Assembly: GCA_004138175.2 (NCBI GenBank)
Contig: RYFE02000011.1
Span: 62,001-126,000 of the forward strand
Direction: 5' to 3'
Source: Chloroflexales bacterium ZM16-3
GTDB taxonomy: Bacteria; Chloroflexota; Chloroflexia; Chloroflexales; Chloroflexaceae
Length of the DNA: 64,000 nucleotides
Part shown: piece after piece, positions 16,648-25,013 of the stretch
Layout: each line of letters opens with the position of its first letter
Numbering within the stretch: position 1 is the first letter of the stretch
Notes under the pieces: model-generated
Databases searched by the model: none
Told to the model about the DNA's origin: nothing
What the model saw: only the letters and a program-made list of their open reading frames with translations
Position numbers and translations under genes: made by a program

Positions 16648-18564
16648 CTACGTGTTCAGCCGGATCAGGTAGAGCGTCATACCCTGCTGAAGGCTGTCTT
16701 TGCCATCTAGCGACACCTCAATCATCGGCGCGGATCGCCAGGCCAGAAGGTAGACGGCGTCGCGCTCGGGGAGGCCCTGCTGGCCCTGGAAGGTCGGCCC
16801 GCCGAAGGTGAATCGGTCGTAGCTGAACAGGGTCGATAGCACCTGGCGCTGGTTGAAGAGGCCATCGGAGGGCGTGCCGATCAGGTCGGGGAATGACTGG
16901 AGGTTGCGGGGCAGGTTCGCCTCGACCGTCGCGCCAGGGCCGATGTCGCCGAGCGACTGCGCGGCGTCACCCGAGACGATCAGCGCGTTATAGAGCATCT
17001 CGCCGCTCGTGTTGCGCAGGCTCCCCGTCACGCGTGAGGCGTCGCGGGCGAGCTGGCTCTGCACAGCGGGCACATCCACCACCGGCTGCTCGACCAGCAG
17101 CGTGCGCAGCGACGAGACATCGACTAGCAGGTCGCGTACCTGCACTGTGCTATCGCTGATCGTCACCAGGCTCGTGCTAAACTCGAAGCCCTCGAAGGTG
17201 CCGGGCGAGACGAGGGCGTCCAGACCAAACCCCATGGTGTAGCTGCGGCGCTGGGGCGAGAAGATGCTCACAAAGACAGTCGCCTGGCCGCCGGGCGCGC
17301 CCTCGAAGCTCTGGACAAGGGCCAGCTGCGAAACCTGGGGGCGCGTGCCGCGCAGGACAAAGCTTGCCCCATAGGTCGCCAGCAGAAAGATCGCCACCAG
17401 GGCCGGCGTCGTGATCCAGGCCAGATCAACCCGGCGCATACGGCGCAGCACCAGGAAGTTTACCGGGCCGATGACCACGATGTAGACGACCATCAGCAAC
17501 AGCAGCAGGGTCGGCGAGGGCAGGCTCAGCGCGGCCAGCTGAAGCGTATCGCGCACCAGATTCTCGCTCCGCCAGCGGAACGAGGAGGCTATCTGCATAC
17601 GACTATTGAGCGTGAGGATGGGAGCCCAGAGGTCAGGCTCAGCCTGCCAGGCGCGCAGGATGGACAGGTCGAAGGCGGCGAAGATCACCCGGCCGGTGCC
17701 CACATCACCGACGCTGATCAGGCTCTCGCGGTCGAGGGCGCGGGTGCCCGGCAGGAGCGTGATCTGGTTGGCGGTGATAGCCGGGACGATATTCCTGAGC
17801 CCATTGCTGTTGGCCAGGCGCTCCAGCGACTCGGCCGGCACGTCCGTCCGCAGGCCGGGGCCGATCTGAACCGGCAGCAGGTCGCCCAGGCCGCCGACAA
17901 CCCGCCCGGCGTCGGGGCCGCCGCTCAGCAGAAGCGTGCCGCCCAGGCGCACCCAGCGATCAAGGGCAGCGCGCTGGCCTAGAGTGAACGCCGCCGTGTC
18001 CACATCGTGAATGACGATCACGTCTAGGCCATCGAGGATCATGGCATCCTCGGGCAGCAGGTCCGCGCTCAGCCTGCTCAGCACCGTCGTGTAGCCGCTC
18101 ACCAGCTGCGCGGTGCTTAGGCTATTGAGCAGGGTCTGGTCGCTGCTCAGCACGCCAACAAGTATCTCGCTGCTATCGACCGGCACAAGGCGCACATTGC
18201 GGTTGAGGATCAACGCGCCGTTTGCCACCAGGCTCAGCTCGATGAGGCGCGCATTCGCATCGGTGATGGCGGGGAGAAACACCTGCTTGCGGGCGCCCCT
18301 GGGCAGATCGATCTCGTAGCGAAAGGAGGGGCTGCTATCGCCGGGGAAGCGCAGCTCAATGGTGCCGCGCAGGTCGCCGCCATCGTTGGCCGCCACCAGG
18401 CTCAGGGGGAACCAGTGGCCGACGTGGTACTGGCCGCTGCCATCGTAGCCAGCCCGGACATCGAGCGAAACCGGGCTCTGCTGAGCGGCCCGCGACACCC
18501 CCGCTTGGGACATGGCGAGCAGGGCGAGCAGGGCGAGCAGGAGAAATCGGGGTAAGCGGCTCAA
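16648..18564 (-). CDS. Membrane-anchored protein with a GATase1-like domain
   Basis: A 638-residue exported protein: signal peptide (LLLALLALLAMSQAGVSRAA), then a beta-rich domain, then a middle region with DVIVIHDVDTAAFTLGQRAALDRWV and GGTLLLSGGPDAGR, typical of the glutamine-amidotransferase-like fold used non-catalytically in ABC-linked proteins. Two membrane helices follow (TLLLLLMVVYIVVIGPVNFL and WITTPALVAIFLLATYGASF), with a beta-rich C-terminal part. It lies between the PH-domain protein and the ABC ATPase on one strand. The gene may be the accessory partner of that ATPase, by analogy with GldG-type proteins; this is inference. Confidence 0.7.
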   Translation of the reverse strand: MSRLPRFLLLALLALLAMSQAGVSRAAQQSPVSLDVRAGYDGSGQYHVGHWFPLSLVAANDGGDLRGTIELRFPGDSSPSFRYEIDLPRGARKQVFLPAITDANARLIELSLVANGALILNRNVRLVPVDSSEILVGVLSSDQTLLNSLSTAQLVSGYTTVLSRLSADLLPEDAMILDGLDVIVIHDVDTAAFTLGQRAALDRWVRLGGTLLLSGGPDAGRVVGGLGDLLPVQIGPGLRTDVPAESLERLANSNGLRNIVPAITANQITLLPGTRALDRESLISVGDVGTGRVIFAAFDLSILRAWQAEPDLWAPILTLNSRMQIASSFRWRSENLVRDTLQLAALSLPSPTLLLLLMVVYIVVIGPVNFLVLRRMRRVDLAWITTPALVAIFLLATYGASFVLRGTRPQVSQLALVQSFEGAPGGQATVFVSIFSPQRRSYTMGFGLDALVSPGTFEGFEFSTSLVTISDSTVQVRDLLVDVSSLRTLLVEQPVVDVPAVQSQLARDASRVTGSLRNTSGEMLYNALIVSGDAAQSLGDIGPGATVEANLPRNLQSFPDLIGTPSDGLFNQRQVLSTLFSYDRFTFGGPTFQGQQGLPERDAVYLLAWRSAPMIEVSLDGKDSLQQGMTLYLIRLNT

Positions 18565-18612
18565 GATTGCTCCATGGGTGCCAGTGTTGCGTGTTACGTG
18601 TGATACTCAACA

Positions 18613-20121
18613 CTACGGTGCCTTCAGCTCCTGGTGGCGCTGCTGGGCATCGTGATAATGCTTAAGCAGGCTAAGCGTATCATTCAGGTTCTTCTCCTTC
18701 TCGCCGCGCTTGAAGGTGAGCTGATAGTCATTAATCTTCTGCATCACATCGCGCGGGCGCGGCACGTTGTCGAAGGTAAACTTCCCGCCGCCGCCGGCCG
18801 TCTCCAGCACCACATCGCCATAGCCAAGCAGGTTGCTGATAAAGGTCGTCTCGAAAGAGATATTCGTGACCGCGCCGAGGCTGGCCTGGCGGCGGTCCTC
18901 AGGGCCAAAGGGCTTCTTCTCAATATCGATCACATTCGTGGGGTTGAGGATGTAGAGGTCGTTGCGATGATCCTCGATCTCCCAAGCCGCCCAGGCCACA
19001 AAGGAGATGATCAGAGCGGCCGTGGCCACGCCGATCAGGGCCGGGCCAGGCTGAAGCAGGCTCGTGCCGATAGCGATCACCAGCAGGCCGCCAAAGAGCA
19101 TGAGCACCGGGCCGATCAGCGCGCGCACGGCAAAGATCCAGTGGGCGCGCCATGTGATCGTCCCGTTATCCTCGTTGATCTCGGGGTTATCGTGGAGGAG
19201 CCAGCGCAGCCAGTTAATGCCCTGCGATGTCTTGATGTCCTTCTTGAAGACCTTCTTCTCGCCCTTAGCGCTATAGACCTTCGTCTCGATCATGCGGTCG
19301 AACTCCTCGGCCGTGTGCTGCTTACGGTAGGAGTTCACCTCGCCCATAATCTTCTGCTGCATGATCTTGGGGTTCGCCGCCGAATCGAAGGTGATCTGGG
19401 CGCCGATACGGGCCGACTTAACGATCACGACGCCATAGCCGAGCCAGTGCTGGCTGTAGGTCTTCGTCGAGGCCACCACATCCTGAATGTCCTCAATGTA
19501 GATCTGCTCCTGCACGCGCCGCTCAAACAGCTTTGGGATAAAGACCTCGTCGTTATCATAGACGACGCGCTTCGTCGTGAGGATCAGTTCATCGTTCAGC
19601 CAGTCGTAGGTGCTGAAGAAGACGAAGAGCAGGCTGATCCCGGCCAGGATCATCATGACAATATTCACCGGATCAAATGTCTGGCGCACAAACATAACCG
19701 GGTCAATATAGAACAGTCGGCCACCCCTATAGCGGTAGTAGACCACCAGCAGGATCACCGCGCCGACGCCGAGCAAGATGTTGCGCGTGCGCAGATCATC
19801 GGCCTTCGGATTCTTCTTGCCCGAGGTGCGCACCCACAGCGATGTCCAGAGCAGCAGGAGCACCAAGGTGACGCCAATCAGCAGCAAATTGAAGAAGTCG
19901 AGCCCGACCGACTCGCCGGTTTCGGTAACGAGGAAGCCGCCGCCGATGCTGCGGTAGAAGGCGAGGCCGCCGAAGAAGAGCATGCCGAGCACCGGGAGGA
20001 TCAGGCGGGCCAAGAGGACAATCCAGTGCCTCCCAGTCACGTGCAAGATCCGCTCACCCTCGCTCAGATCCAGCGCCTCAGACGCATCTTCGAGCAGCAG
20101 GTCTTTAAGCGCGTTCAGCAT
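18613..20121 (-). CDS. Membrane protein with two bacterial PH domains
   Basis: A 502-residue protein built as a duplicated unit: membrane helices followed by a bacterial PH-like domain. The first PH-like segment spans roughly 185-290 (NDELILTTKRVVYDNDEV, QIYIEDIQDVVAST) and the second roughly 390-480 (DLYILNPTNVIDIEKKPFG, GAVTNISFETTFISNLLGYG). Such domains occur at the bacterial membrane but their ligands are largely unknown. AGGAG seven bases before the ATG supports the start. It follows cytidylate kinase on the same strand with a 66-bp gap and precedes the ABC-associated protein by 48 bp, so the four may share a transcript. Confidence 0.8.
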   Translation of the reverse strand: MLNALKDLLLEDASEALDLSEGERILHVTGRHWIVLLARLILPVLGMLFFGGLAFYRSIGGGFLVTETGESVGLDFFNLLLIGVTLVLLLLWTSLWVRTSGKKNPKADDLRTRNILLGVGAVILLVVYYRYRGGRLFYIDPVMFVRQTFDPVNIVMMILAGISLLFVFFSTYDWLNDELILTTKRVVYDNDEVFIPKLFERRVQEQIYIEDIQDVVASTKTYSQHWLGYGVVIVKSARIGAQITFDSAANPKIMQQKIMGEVNSYRKQHTAEEFDRMIETKVYSAKGEKKVFKKDIKTSQGINWLRWLLHDNPEINEDNGTITWRAHWIFAVRALIGPVLMLFGGLLVIAIGTSLLQPGPALIGVATAALIISFVAWAAWEIEDHRNDLYILNPTNVIDIEKKPFGPEDRRQASLGAVTNISFETTFISNLLGYGDVVLETAGGGGKFTFDNVPRPRDVMQKINDYQLTFKRGEKEKNLNDTLSLLKHYHDAQQRHQELKAP

Positions 20122-20187
20122 ATGCTGGCTCCTGAAACTTCTACGGGGCAGGGGGCGAGCAGACAGGTATCGCTGCGCCCACTGTCC

Positions 20188-20865
20188 TCACGCCGAGTCA
20201 TTCCGCGCGATGTAGTCGATGATCCAGTCGATCTCAGCCTCGGGCGAGAGCCCGTCGTTCTTGAGCACCACCGCATCGTCGGCGGGGCGCAGCACATGTC
20301 CGTCCATCTCATCGCGGCGGGCCAGGTCGAAGCGCACCTCATCGAGTGGCCGCATGTCGCGCTGCTGCTGCCGCTCGGTGGCGCGCCGACGGGCGCGCTC
20401 GTCGAGCGACGCCTCAAGGTAGATCTTCAGCGGGGCGTCGGGCATCACCACCGTGCCGATATCGCGCCCGACCATCACCACGCGCCCGCGATGGCCGATC
20501 ACCTGCTGCTGGCGCACCATCTCGCGGCGGACGCCGGGGTAGCGGGCGACAACTGAGACGCCGCGCTCGACCTCGGGGCTGCGGATGGCCCACGTCACAT
20601 CGGCGCCATCGGCGAAGATGGTGTACTGTCGTCCGTCTGGCTCAGTGGGCGGGGCGACCTCGATGACGATCCGCTCCGCCAGATCCTCCACGGCCTCGGG
20701 CGCGTCGAGATCGACGCCGCCCTGCAAGGCGACCAGCGTGAGGGCGCGATACATCACGCCCGTGTCGAAGTAGAGGTAGCCGAGCCGCTCGGCGAGCAGC
20801 GCGCCGAGAGTGCTCTTCCCCGCGCCTGCGGGTCCATCGATCGCGATCACGAGCGGTTGCTGCAT
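20188..20865 (-). CDS. cmk: Cytidylate kinase
   Basis: Phosphorylates CMP and dCMP with ATP in pyrimidine salvage. The 225-residue length is right for Cmk. The P-loop IAIDGPAGAGKSTL is near the N-terminus, followed by LGYLYFDTGVMYRALTL, the family's CMP-binding region. VVMVGRDIGTVVMPDA and the lid segment KIYLEASLDERARRR are also present. No clear ribosome site precedes the ATG. A well-formed promoter lies 78-108 bases upstream. Confidence 0.95.
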   Translation of the reverse strand: MQQPLVIAIDGPAGAGKSTLGALLAERLGYLYFDTGVMYRALTLVALQGGVDLDAPEAVEDLAERIVIEVAPPTEPDGRQYTIFADGADVTWAIRSPEVERGVSVVARYPGVRREMVRQQQVIGHRGRVVMVGRDIGTVVMPDAPLKIYLEASLDERARRRATERQQQRDMRPLDEVRFDLARRDEMDGHVLRPADDAVVLKNDGLSPEAEIDWIIDYIARNDSA

Positions 20866-20943
20866 ACAGTTTACAGGTGGGGCATGGCTCCGCCCTTACA
20901 CGTGGGCAGGCGCATCTATCTTCTGAGGCATAAGGCAGGCTTT

Positions 20944-20973
20944 ATTGTAGCATGCCGTGCTAATATGTGGCAA
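20944..20973 (-). promoter_or_regulatory. Sigma-70-type promoter of cmk
   Basis: On the minus strand TTGCCA (20973-20968), an 18-base spacer and TACAAT (20949-20944), with TGC ahead of the -10 as an extended element. The predicted start is about 70 bases before the cmk ATG. Confidence 0.6.
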
Positions 20974-20988
20974 GTGTTTTCTCCATAG

Positions 20989-21032
20989 CAGCACAGCGAC
21001 ACCCGCGCCATGGCGCGGGTGTCGCTGTGCTG
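20989..21032. terminator. Perfect 44-bp palindrome downstream of a DUF4388 gene
   Basis: CAGCACAGCGACACCCGCGC, then CA and the exact reverse complement, without a loop. It lies 24 bases beyond the DUF4388 stop and just ahead of the cmk promoter, so it probably separates the two units. No U-run follows. Confidence 0.6.
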
Positions 21033-21056
21033 TGTGGCAGAGCTTTATTGTGTACG

Positions 21057-21776
21057 CTAGCTGCGCAGGACGCGCAGCACCATCTCCTCGGACGAGAGCG
21101 TCGGGCGCTCTACGGCGGGCTGCCGGGGTGCGTCCCCAGGGCGCGACAGCAGCCGGTTGAAGAGCCCGCCGCGCGCGACGCTGCTCGGCGCTAGCTCCGG
21201 CTCCTGCGCATCGCCTCGCAGATCGGCCAGAGCATCATGCACCATCTTCGCGATCGCCTCAGCGACATCGATCTCGGCCCAGCCCAGATCCTCGGTGATC
21301 GCCTTGATCGTGTGCTGCCCGTCGACCTGCTCAAGCACCTCGTGATGCGAAGGGCCGACCCGGCGCATCGCCGTGTCGAGGGGGACGATCAGCACCGGGA
21401 GGAGGTCGAGCGAGGTGATCGAAGAGCGGATATTCTTCCAGCGGTAGGCTAGGCGCTCGGCCGTCTGCATATGGTAGTCGAGGTCGCCCCAGAGTGACTC
21501 CTGGTCGCTCGTAATATCGCTCACGAAGCTAAACCTGGCCTCACTGAGCTCAAACATGCTCGCCAGGGCATCGATCCCTATCACAGCGCCAGCGTCACAG
21601 TGGTAGAGGTGCCCATCGCGGAAGTAGAGGTGCCCAGCGGAGGATGCGGTGTAGATGTTGAGCGCGCCCGTCACAGAGCTGTACGAGATCATCTCAATCA
21701 GCTCACGTAGCGGGATGGTGTTGATGTTACCTTCAAGCTTCACGTGGATGCTCCCTGGCTGTGATGCTGTGTACAT
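21057..21776 (-). CDS. DUF4388-domain protein
   Basis: About 239 residues. The N-terminal ~100 residues form a DUF4388 (PatA-like) domain: IHVKLEGNINTIPLRELIEM then SSVTGALNIY and GHLYFRDGHLYHCDAGAVIG. Such proteins are linked to GTPase and two-component signalling in myxobacteria and Chloroflexi. The middle has a winged-helix-like segment (LEQVDGQHTIKAITEDLGWA) as in other DUF4388 proteins. The start is uncertain: an in-frame GTG at 21812 and the ATG at 21776 both lack a good ribosome site; the ATG sits closer to the domain. A second DUF4388 protein lies at 58246. Confidence 0.75.
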   Translation of the reverse strand: MYTASQPGSIHVKLEGNINTIPLRELIEMISYSSVTGALNIYTASSAGHLYFRDGHLYHCDAGAVIGIDALASMFELSEARFSFVSDITSDQESLWGDLDYHMQTAERLAYRWKNIRSSITSLDLLPVLIVPLDTAMRRVGPSHHEVLEQVDGQHTIKAITEDLGWAEIDVAEAIAKMVHDALADLRGDAQEPELAPSSVARGGLFNRLLSRPGDAPRQPAVERPTLSSEEMVLRVLRS

Positions 21777-21895
21777 TAGGTATGGAGCAGGGTTCTCATG
21801 AGATCGTATCACGGTGCTATAACCAGCGCAGTGTGATGAAAGTTCGTACAGGTGAATAGCTCACTGTGAGGTCTGGCCATCCGTTTGACCAGAAG

Positions 21896-21923
21896 AGTAT
21901 AGCATTGCCTTAACGAAAAACAA
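21896..21923 (-). promoter_or_regulatory. Promoter of the DUF4388 gene
   Basis: Minus strand TTGTTT, 16 bases, TATACT, with TGC directly before the -10 (extended form). It lies in AT-rich sequence between the MutS-like gene and the DUF4388 gene, giving a leader of about 110 bases. Confidence 0.5.
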
Positions 21924-21946
21924 ACCATTACTTTTGGCGAAGTCTA

Positions 21947-23794
21947 CTAGCCCATATCGTAGCCGTCATCGCCGACGGGCAGCCCGACAATCTCCATGAG
22001 GCGCAGGGCATTTGTGGTGGCCGCGAGCCCAGGGCGCAGCGTGTAGTCGAAGCGCATGGTGACGCCGCCCTCCTCCTCGACGATCTGCTCGCGGAAGTGG
22101 CCAAGACGCGCCGAGCTGGCGATCAGGCCGTCGTCGGCCAGGGTGAGGTCGTGGGTGGAGACGGCGCCGATCGCCTGGAGCGAGACGAGGTGGCGGATCA
22201 CGCGGCGGGCGGCGATCTGGCGCTCGGCGCTGTTTGTCCCGTGGAGGATCTCGTCAAGCAGGTAGCAGATAGTCGGCCCACCAGCGTCGCGGGCAGCCTC
22301 GGCCGCATTGACGATCTCACGCAGACGCCGTAGCTCGGCCATAAAGTATGAGACCCCCTGGGCGAGCGAGTCCTGGACGCGCATGCTGGTTGCCAGGATC
22401 ATGGACGACAGGCGCAGCTCGGCAGCGCACACCGGCCCGCCGGCCTGGGCCAGCACCACGTTCATGCCCACGGCTCGCAGGAAGGTGCTCTTGCCAGACA
22501 TGTTCGACCCGGTGATCAGCAGGAAGCTGCCGGGCGGGCCGATCTGCACATCATTGGCCACGCACTGATCGGGGGGGAGCAGCGGGTGGCCCAGGCCACG
22601 GGCGACGATCTGCGGCTGGCCGCCCTCGACAATGGTGGGGAAGGCCCACGCCGGGTGGTCGTGGCGCAGCGCGCCCAGGGCGGCCAGGGCCTCCAGCTCA
22701 CCTACGACGGACAGCCATGGGCCGAGGCGCGGCCCGGCGACCCGCCGCCAGCCCTCGGCCAGGGCGATCACCTGGAAGCTCCAGAGCAGGCCGAACTGGA
22801 GCAGCGGGTAGAGGATCGAGCGGCTATACTCGGCGAAGGTGGCGATGGCGCTGAGCCTACGGATCTGGGTATCGGCGCGCAGCTCGCCAGCGACAAGCTC
22901 GCCCTGGAGGCGGCGCAGCTCGGGGGCGGACACCGGCGCGTCGGCAGCGAGCCTGAGCAGCCGACCATAGGCGTCCAGCAGGTCGTGCCGATCATAGAGC
23001 TGGGCCAGCGGCTCAAGCGTGTGGGCGCCGAAGGCGAGGGTGAGCGTAATATTGAGGGCGAGGAAGGCCAGCCAGATCGGCCAGGGGGTGAGCCCGGCCG
23101 CCTGGGCGACCACGGCAAGTACCAGCAGGGTCGGCGAACCGATTGTCAGGGCGCGGATGGCCGGGCGGTCAAGCAGCGAGGGCGGGCTGACGGCCCATGC
23201 GGTGAATCGCTCGTAGGCGGCCTGGCCCTCGGCGGCGAGCCGACACAGCAGAGCGATCTCGTCGCGCAGATCGATGGCCTCGGCCAGCTCGGACACCGCC
23301 TCCTGGCGCGTACGGATCGTGGCTGGGGGTGCCGGACGTAGCAGCCAGCCCTGGAGCATCGCCTGGCCAACGTGTGTCTGCGGCGTACACAGCAGGTGCT
23401 GGAGCGATGCCTGACCGAGCAGGTCAAGGTCAAACGCAGTCGCGTCAGGCGTAGCAGCGGGCGGCGGGCGGCGCAGAGGCAAGCTGCCCCAGTCGCGCTT
23501 GAGGCGCAGCAAGCCATCGGCGTTAAGGTCGTGCAGAATCGTGTAGCGCTGGCGTCTATCGCCGAGGTAGCGGTGGTAGACAACCAGGGCGAGGAAGACG
23601 ACCCCGCCGGCCGCGCCGAGCCAGAGCAGCCAGGGCGCATCGCGCCACCAGCCAGTGGCGGCGACAGCCAGGGCGACGACAAAGGCGAGCAGGCGAAGGT
23701 TGGCGACTCGCCCCCAGCGCGCCGCGTAGAAGTCGCGGCTGGCGGCAAATTGTGCGGCGCGCTCGGCGTAGACGTGATCGGGACGCTCAGGCAT
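21947..23794 (-). CDS. MutS-family ATPase, membrane-anchored
   Basis: A 615-residue protein with the MutS ATPase at its C-terminus: Walker A ITGSNMSGKSTFLR, AQAGGPVCAAELRLS, Walker B YLLDEILHGTNSAER and the switch AVSTHDLTLA. The mismatch-recognition domain of MutS is absent. Two hydrophobic helices near the N-terminus (VANLRLLAFVVALAVAATGW, LLWLGAAGGVVFLALVVYH) suggest a membrane location, as in other MutS-like proteins of unknown role, so classical mismatch repair is unlikely. The frame continues upstream to a TTG within a heptamer repeat; I use the ATG at 23794, although it lacks a clear ribosome site. Confidence 0.85.
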   Translation of the reverse strand: MPERPDHVYAERAAQFAASRDFYAARWGRVANLRLLAFVVALAVAATGWWRDAPWLLWLGAAGGVVFLALVVYHRYLGDRRQRYTILHDLNADGLLRLKRDWGSLPLRRPPPAATPDATAFDLDLLGQASLQHLLCTPQTHVGQAMLQGWLLRPAPPATIRTRQEAVSELAEAIDLRDEIALLCRLAAEGQAAYERFTAWAVSPPSLLDRPAIRALTIGSPTLLVLAVVAQAAGLTPWPIWLAFLALNITLTLAFGAHTLEPLAQLYDRHDLLDAYGRLLRLAADAPVSAPELRRLQGELVAGELRADTQIRRLSAIATFAEYSRSILYPLLQFGLLWSFQVIALAEGWRRVAGPRLGPWLSVVGELEALAALGALRHDHPAWAFPTIVEGGQPQIVARGLGHPLLPPDQCVANDVQIGPPGSFLLITGSNMSGKSTFLRAVGMNVVLAQAGGPVCAAELRLSSMILATSMRVQDSLAQGVSYFMAELRRLREIVNAAEAARDAGGPTICYLLDEILHGTNSAERQIAARRVIRHLVSLQAIGAVSTHDLTLADDGLIASSARLGHFREQIVEEEGGVTMRFDYTLRPGLAATTNALRLMEIVGLPVGDDGYDMG

Positions 23795-23871
23795 AGAGTG
23801 GGGGCGAGGTAGGATGCTGTATTCCAGCGCTCTACAACGATATTTCGATGCAGAACCAATCTGCAATCTGC

Positions 23872-24321
23872 TTACGCCGCGTGGTAGGGCGGGATCGTAT
23901 AGATATAGCTCTCAAGCTGCTCGATCAAGAACGCCTTCTCGGCGATCAGCTCGGCGATCACATCGCGGATGGAGATCATGCCGATCACCTGCTCCTCCAC
24001 GATCACCGGCAGGTGGCGCATGCGGCGCTCCGTCATCAGCGTCATACACTCGGTGATCGTGTGGTCGAGGCCGACATAGATCACCCGCTCGGTCATAATC
24101 TCGCGCACAGGCGTGCTGTCACTCGGGCGGCCCTGTAGCACCATCTTGCGGGCCACATCGCGCTCGGTGATGATGCCCGCGAGGTGGCACCCATCCTTGA
24201 CAAGCAGGGCACCAACGTCCTTCTCAGACATCAGGCAAAGCGCGTCGGTCACTGAGCTGTCGGGCGTTGTCGACCAGATCATCGGCGGCCTGGATTCCAG
24301 GAGTCTGCGCACGGTCTTCAT
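23872..24321 (-). CDS. CBS-domain pair protein
   Basis: A 149-residue protein consisting of two CBS domains, which bind adenine nucleotides and act as energy or redox sensors. The first runs from PPMIWSTTPDSSVTDALCLM to AGIITERDVARKMVL; the second from IMTERVIYVGLDHTITECM to IGMISIRDVIAELI. A C-terminal helix and a short aromatic tail follow. AAGGAGGG lies eight bases before the ATG. No target enzyme is fused or obviously adjacent, so it probably regulates in trans. Confidence 0.88.
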   Translation of the reverse strand: MKTVRRLLESRPPMIWSTTPDSSVTDALCLMSEKDVGALLVKDGCHLAGIITERDVARKMVLQGRPSDSTPVREIMTERVIYVGLDHTITECMTLMTERRMRHLPVIVEEQVIGMISIRDVIAELIAEKAFLIEQLESYIYTIPPYHAA

Positions 24322-24371
24322 TGGCGGTGCCCTCCTTGTTGTACTGAGAACGATATCTCTATCTTATGTAT

Positions 24372-24377
24372 ATTATA
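24372..24377 (-). promoter_or_regulatory. -10 box of the CBS gene
   Basis: A perfect TATAAT on the minus strand in an AT-rich stretch, 51 bases before the CBS ATG. No good -35 hexamer is visible at 16-18 bases, so the promoter is tentative. Confidence 0.4.
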
Positions 24378-24466
24378 ACTGCACCTCATCGGTTCGATGC
24401 AGCGATCTATACAAGAAGGTACAACTGTTGCAAGATCACCACTCGGCGGGATGTGGTTACGCCAAC

Positions 24467-24488
24467 GGGGCGGCTCGTGAGCCGCCCC
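24467..24488. terminator. Inverted repeat after the biotin-carrier gene
   Basis: GGGGCGGCTC, GT, GAGCCGCCCC: a 10-bp stem just past the stop of the last carboxylase gene. It may end the long lipid operon. No U-run follows. Confidence 0.5.
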
Positions 24489-24504
24489 TATGCCAATGTG
24501 CGGG

Positions 24505-25002
24505 CTAGACGATCTCAGCGATCTGCTCGTGCAGCTTCACGCTCTGGCCGGGCCGGACGCTCAGGCTCGCCACCCGCCCGGCGCGCACCGCGCGGATCTC
24601 GTTCTCCATCTTCATCGCCTCAAGCACCAGCACGGGCTGGTCGGCGACAACATCCTCGCCCACCTCAACCAGCACGCGGACGACCACGCCGGGGATGGGT
24701 GCCTTGATCCGAGTGTCAGCGCTGACCGGGCGGGAGACCCGCACATCGAGGTCACGCACGTCGATCTTGTGTCGCCCGCGCCAAGACTGGATCCAGCGCA
24801 GGTCAGGGTCAACCTGAAGCTCATAGGCGCGCGTATCCACCACGGCCCACTGGATGGTGTCGGGGGTGGACAGCGAGGAGAGCGAGACGCGGGTCGGCGT
24901 GCCATTCACCAGCACATTCACGAAGCCATCGGGGCCAGGCGCATCGCCAGCCTCAACCGTAAACTCGGCCCCGTCGATTGTGATCAGAAGCTTACGCATC
25001 AT
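24505..25002 (-). CDS. Biotin carboxyl carrier protein of acyl-CoA carboxylase
   Basis: A 165-residue carrier that shuttles CO2 from the biotin carboxylase to the carboxyltransferase. The C-terminal biotinyl domain has IKAPIPGVVVRVLVEVGEDV and the biotinylation motif LEAMKMENEI, with the Lys in EAMKM. The N-terminal half matches the extension of propionyl/acyl-CoA carboxylase carriers rather than the short Ala/Pro-rich linker of E. coli AccB. Its AGGAG overlaps the stop of the biotin carboxylase gene, 11 bases away, so the two are translationally coupled. It is the last gene of the lipid operon. Confidence 0.92.
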   Translation of the reverse strand: MMRKLLITIDGAEFTVEAGDAPGPDGFVNVLVNGTPTRVSLSSLSTPDTIQWAVVDTRAYELQVDPDLRWIQSWRGRHKIDVRDLDVRVSRPVSADTRIKAPIPGVVVRVLVEVGEDVVADQPVLVLEAMKMENEIRAVRAGRVASLSVRPGQSVKLHEQIAEIV

Positions 25003-25013
25003 ACACCCTTCTC

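Noticed and set aside
18634-20556. 640-codon plus-strand frame opposite the PH-domain and cmk genes
   Set aside because: It crosses two well-supported minus-strand genes and their gap; His/Asp/Gln-rich shadow.
21947-23794. True mismatch-repair MutS
   Set aside because: The mismatch-recognition domain is missing and N-terminal membrane helices are present.
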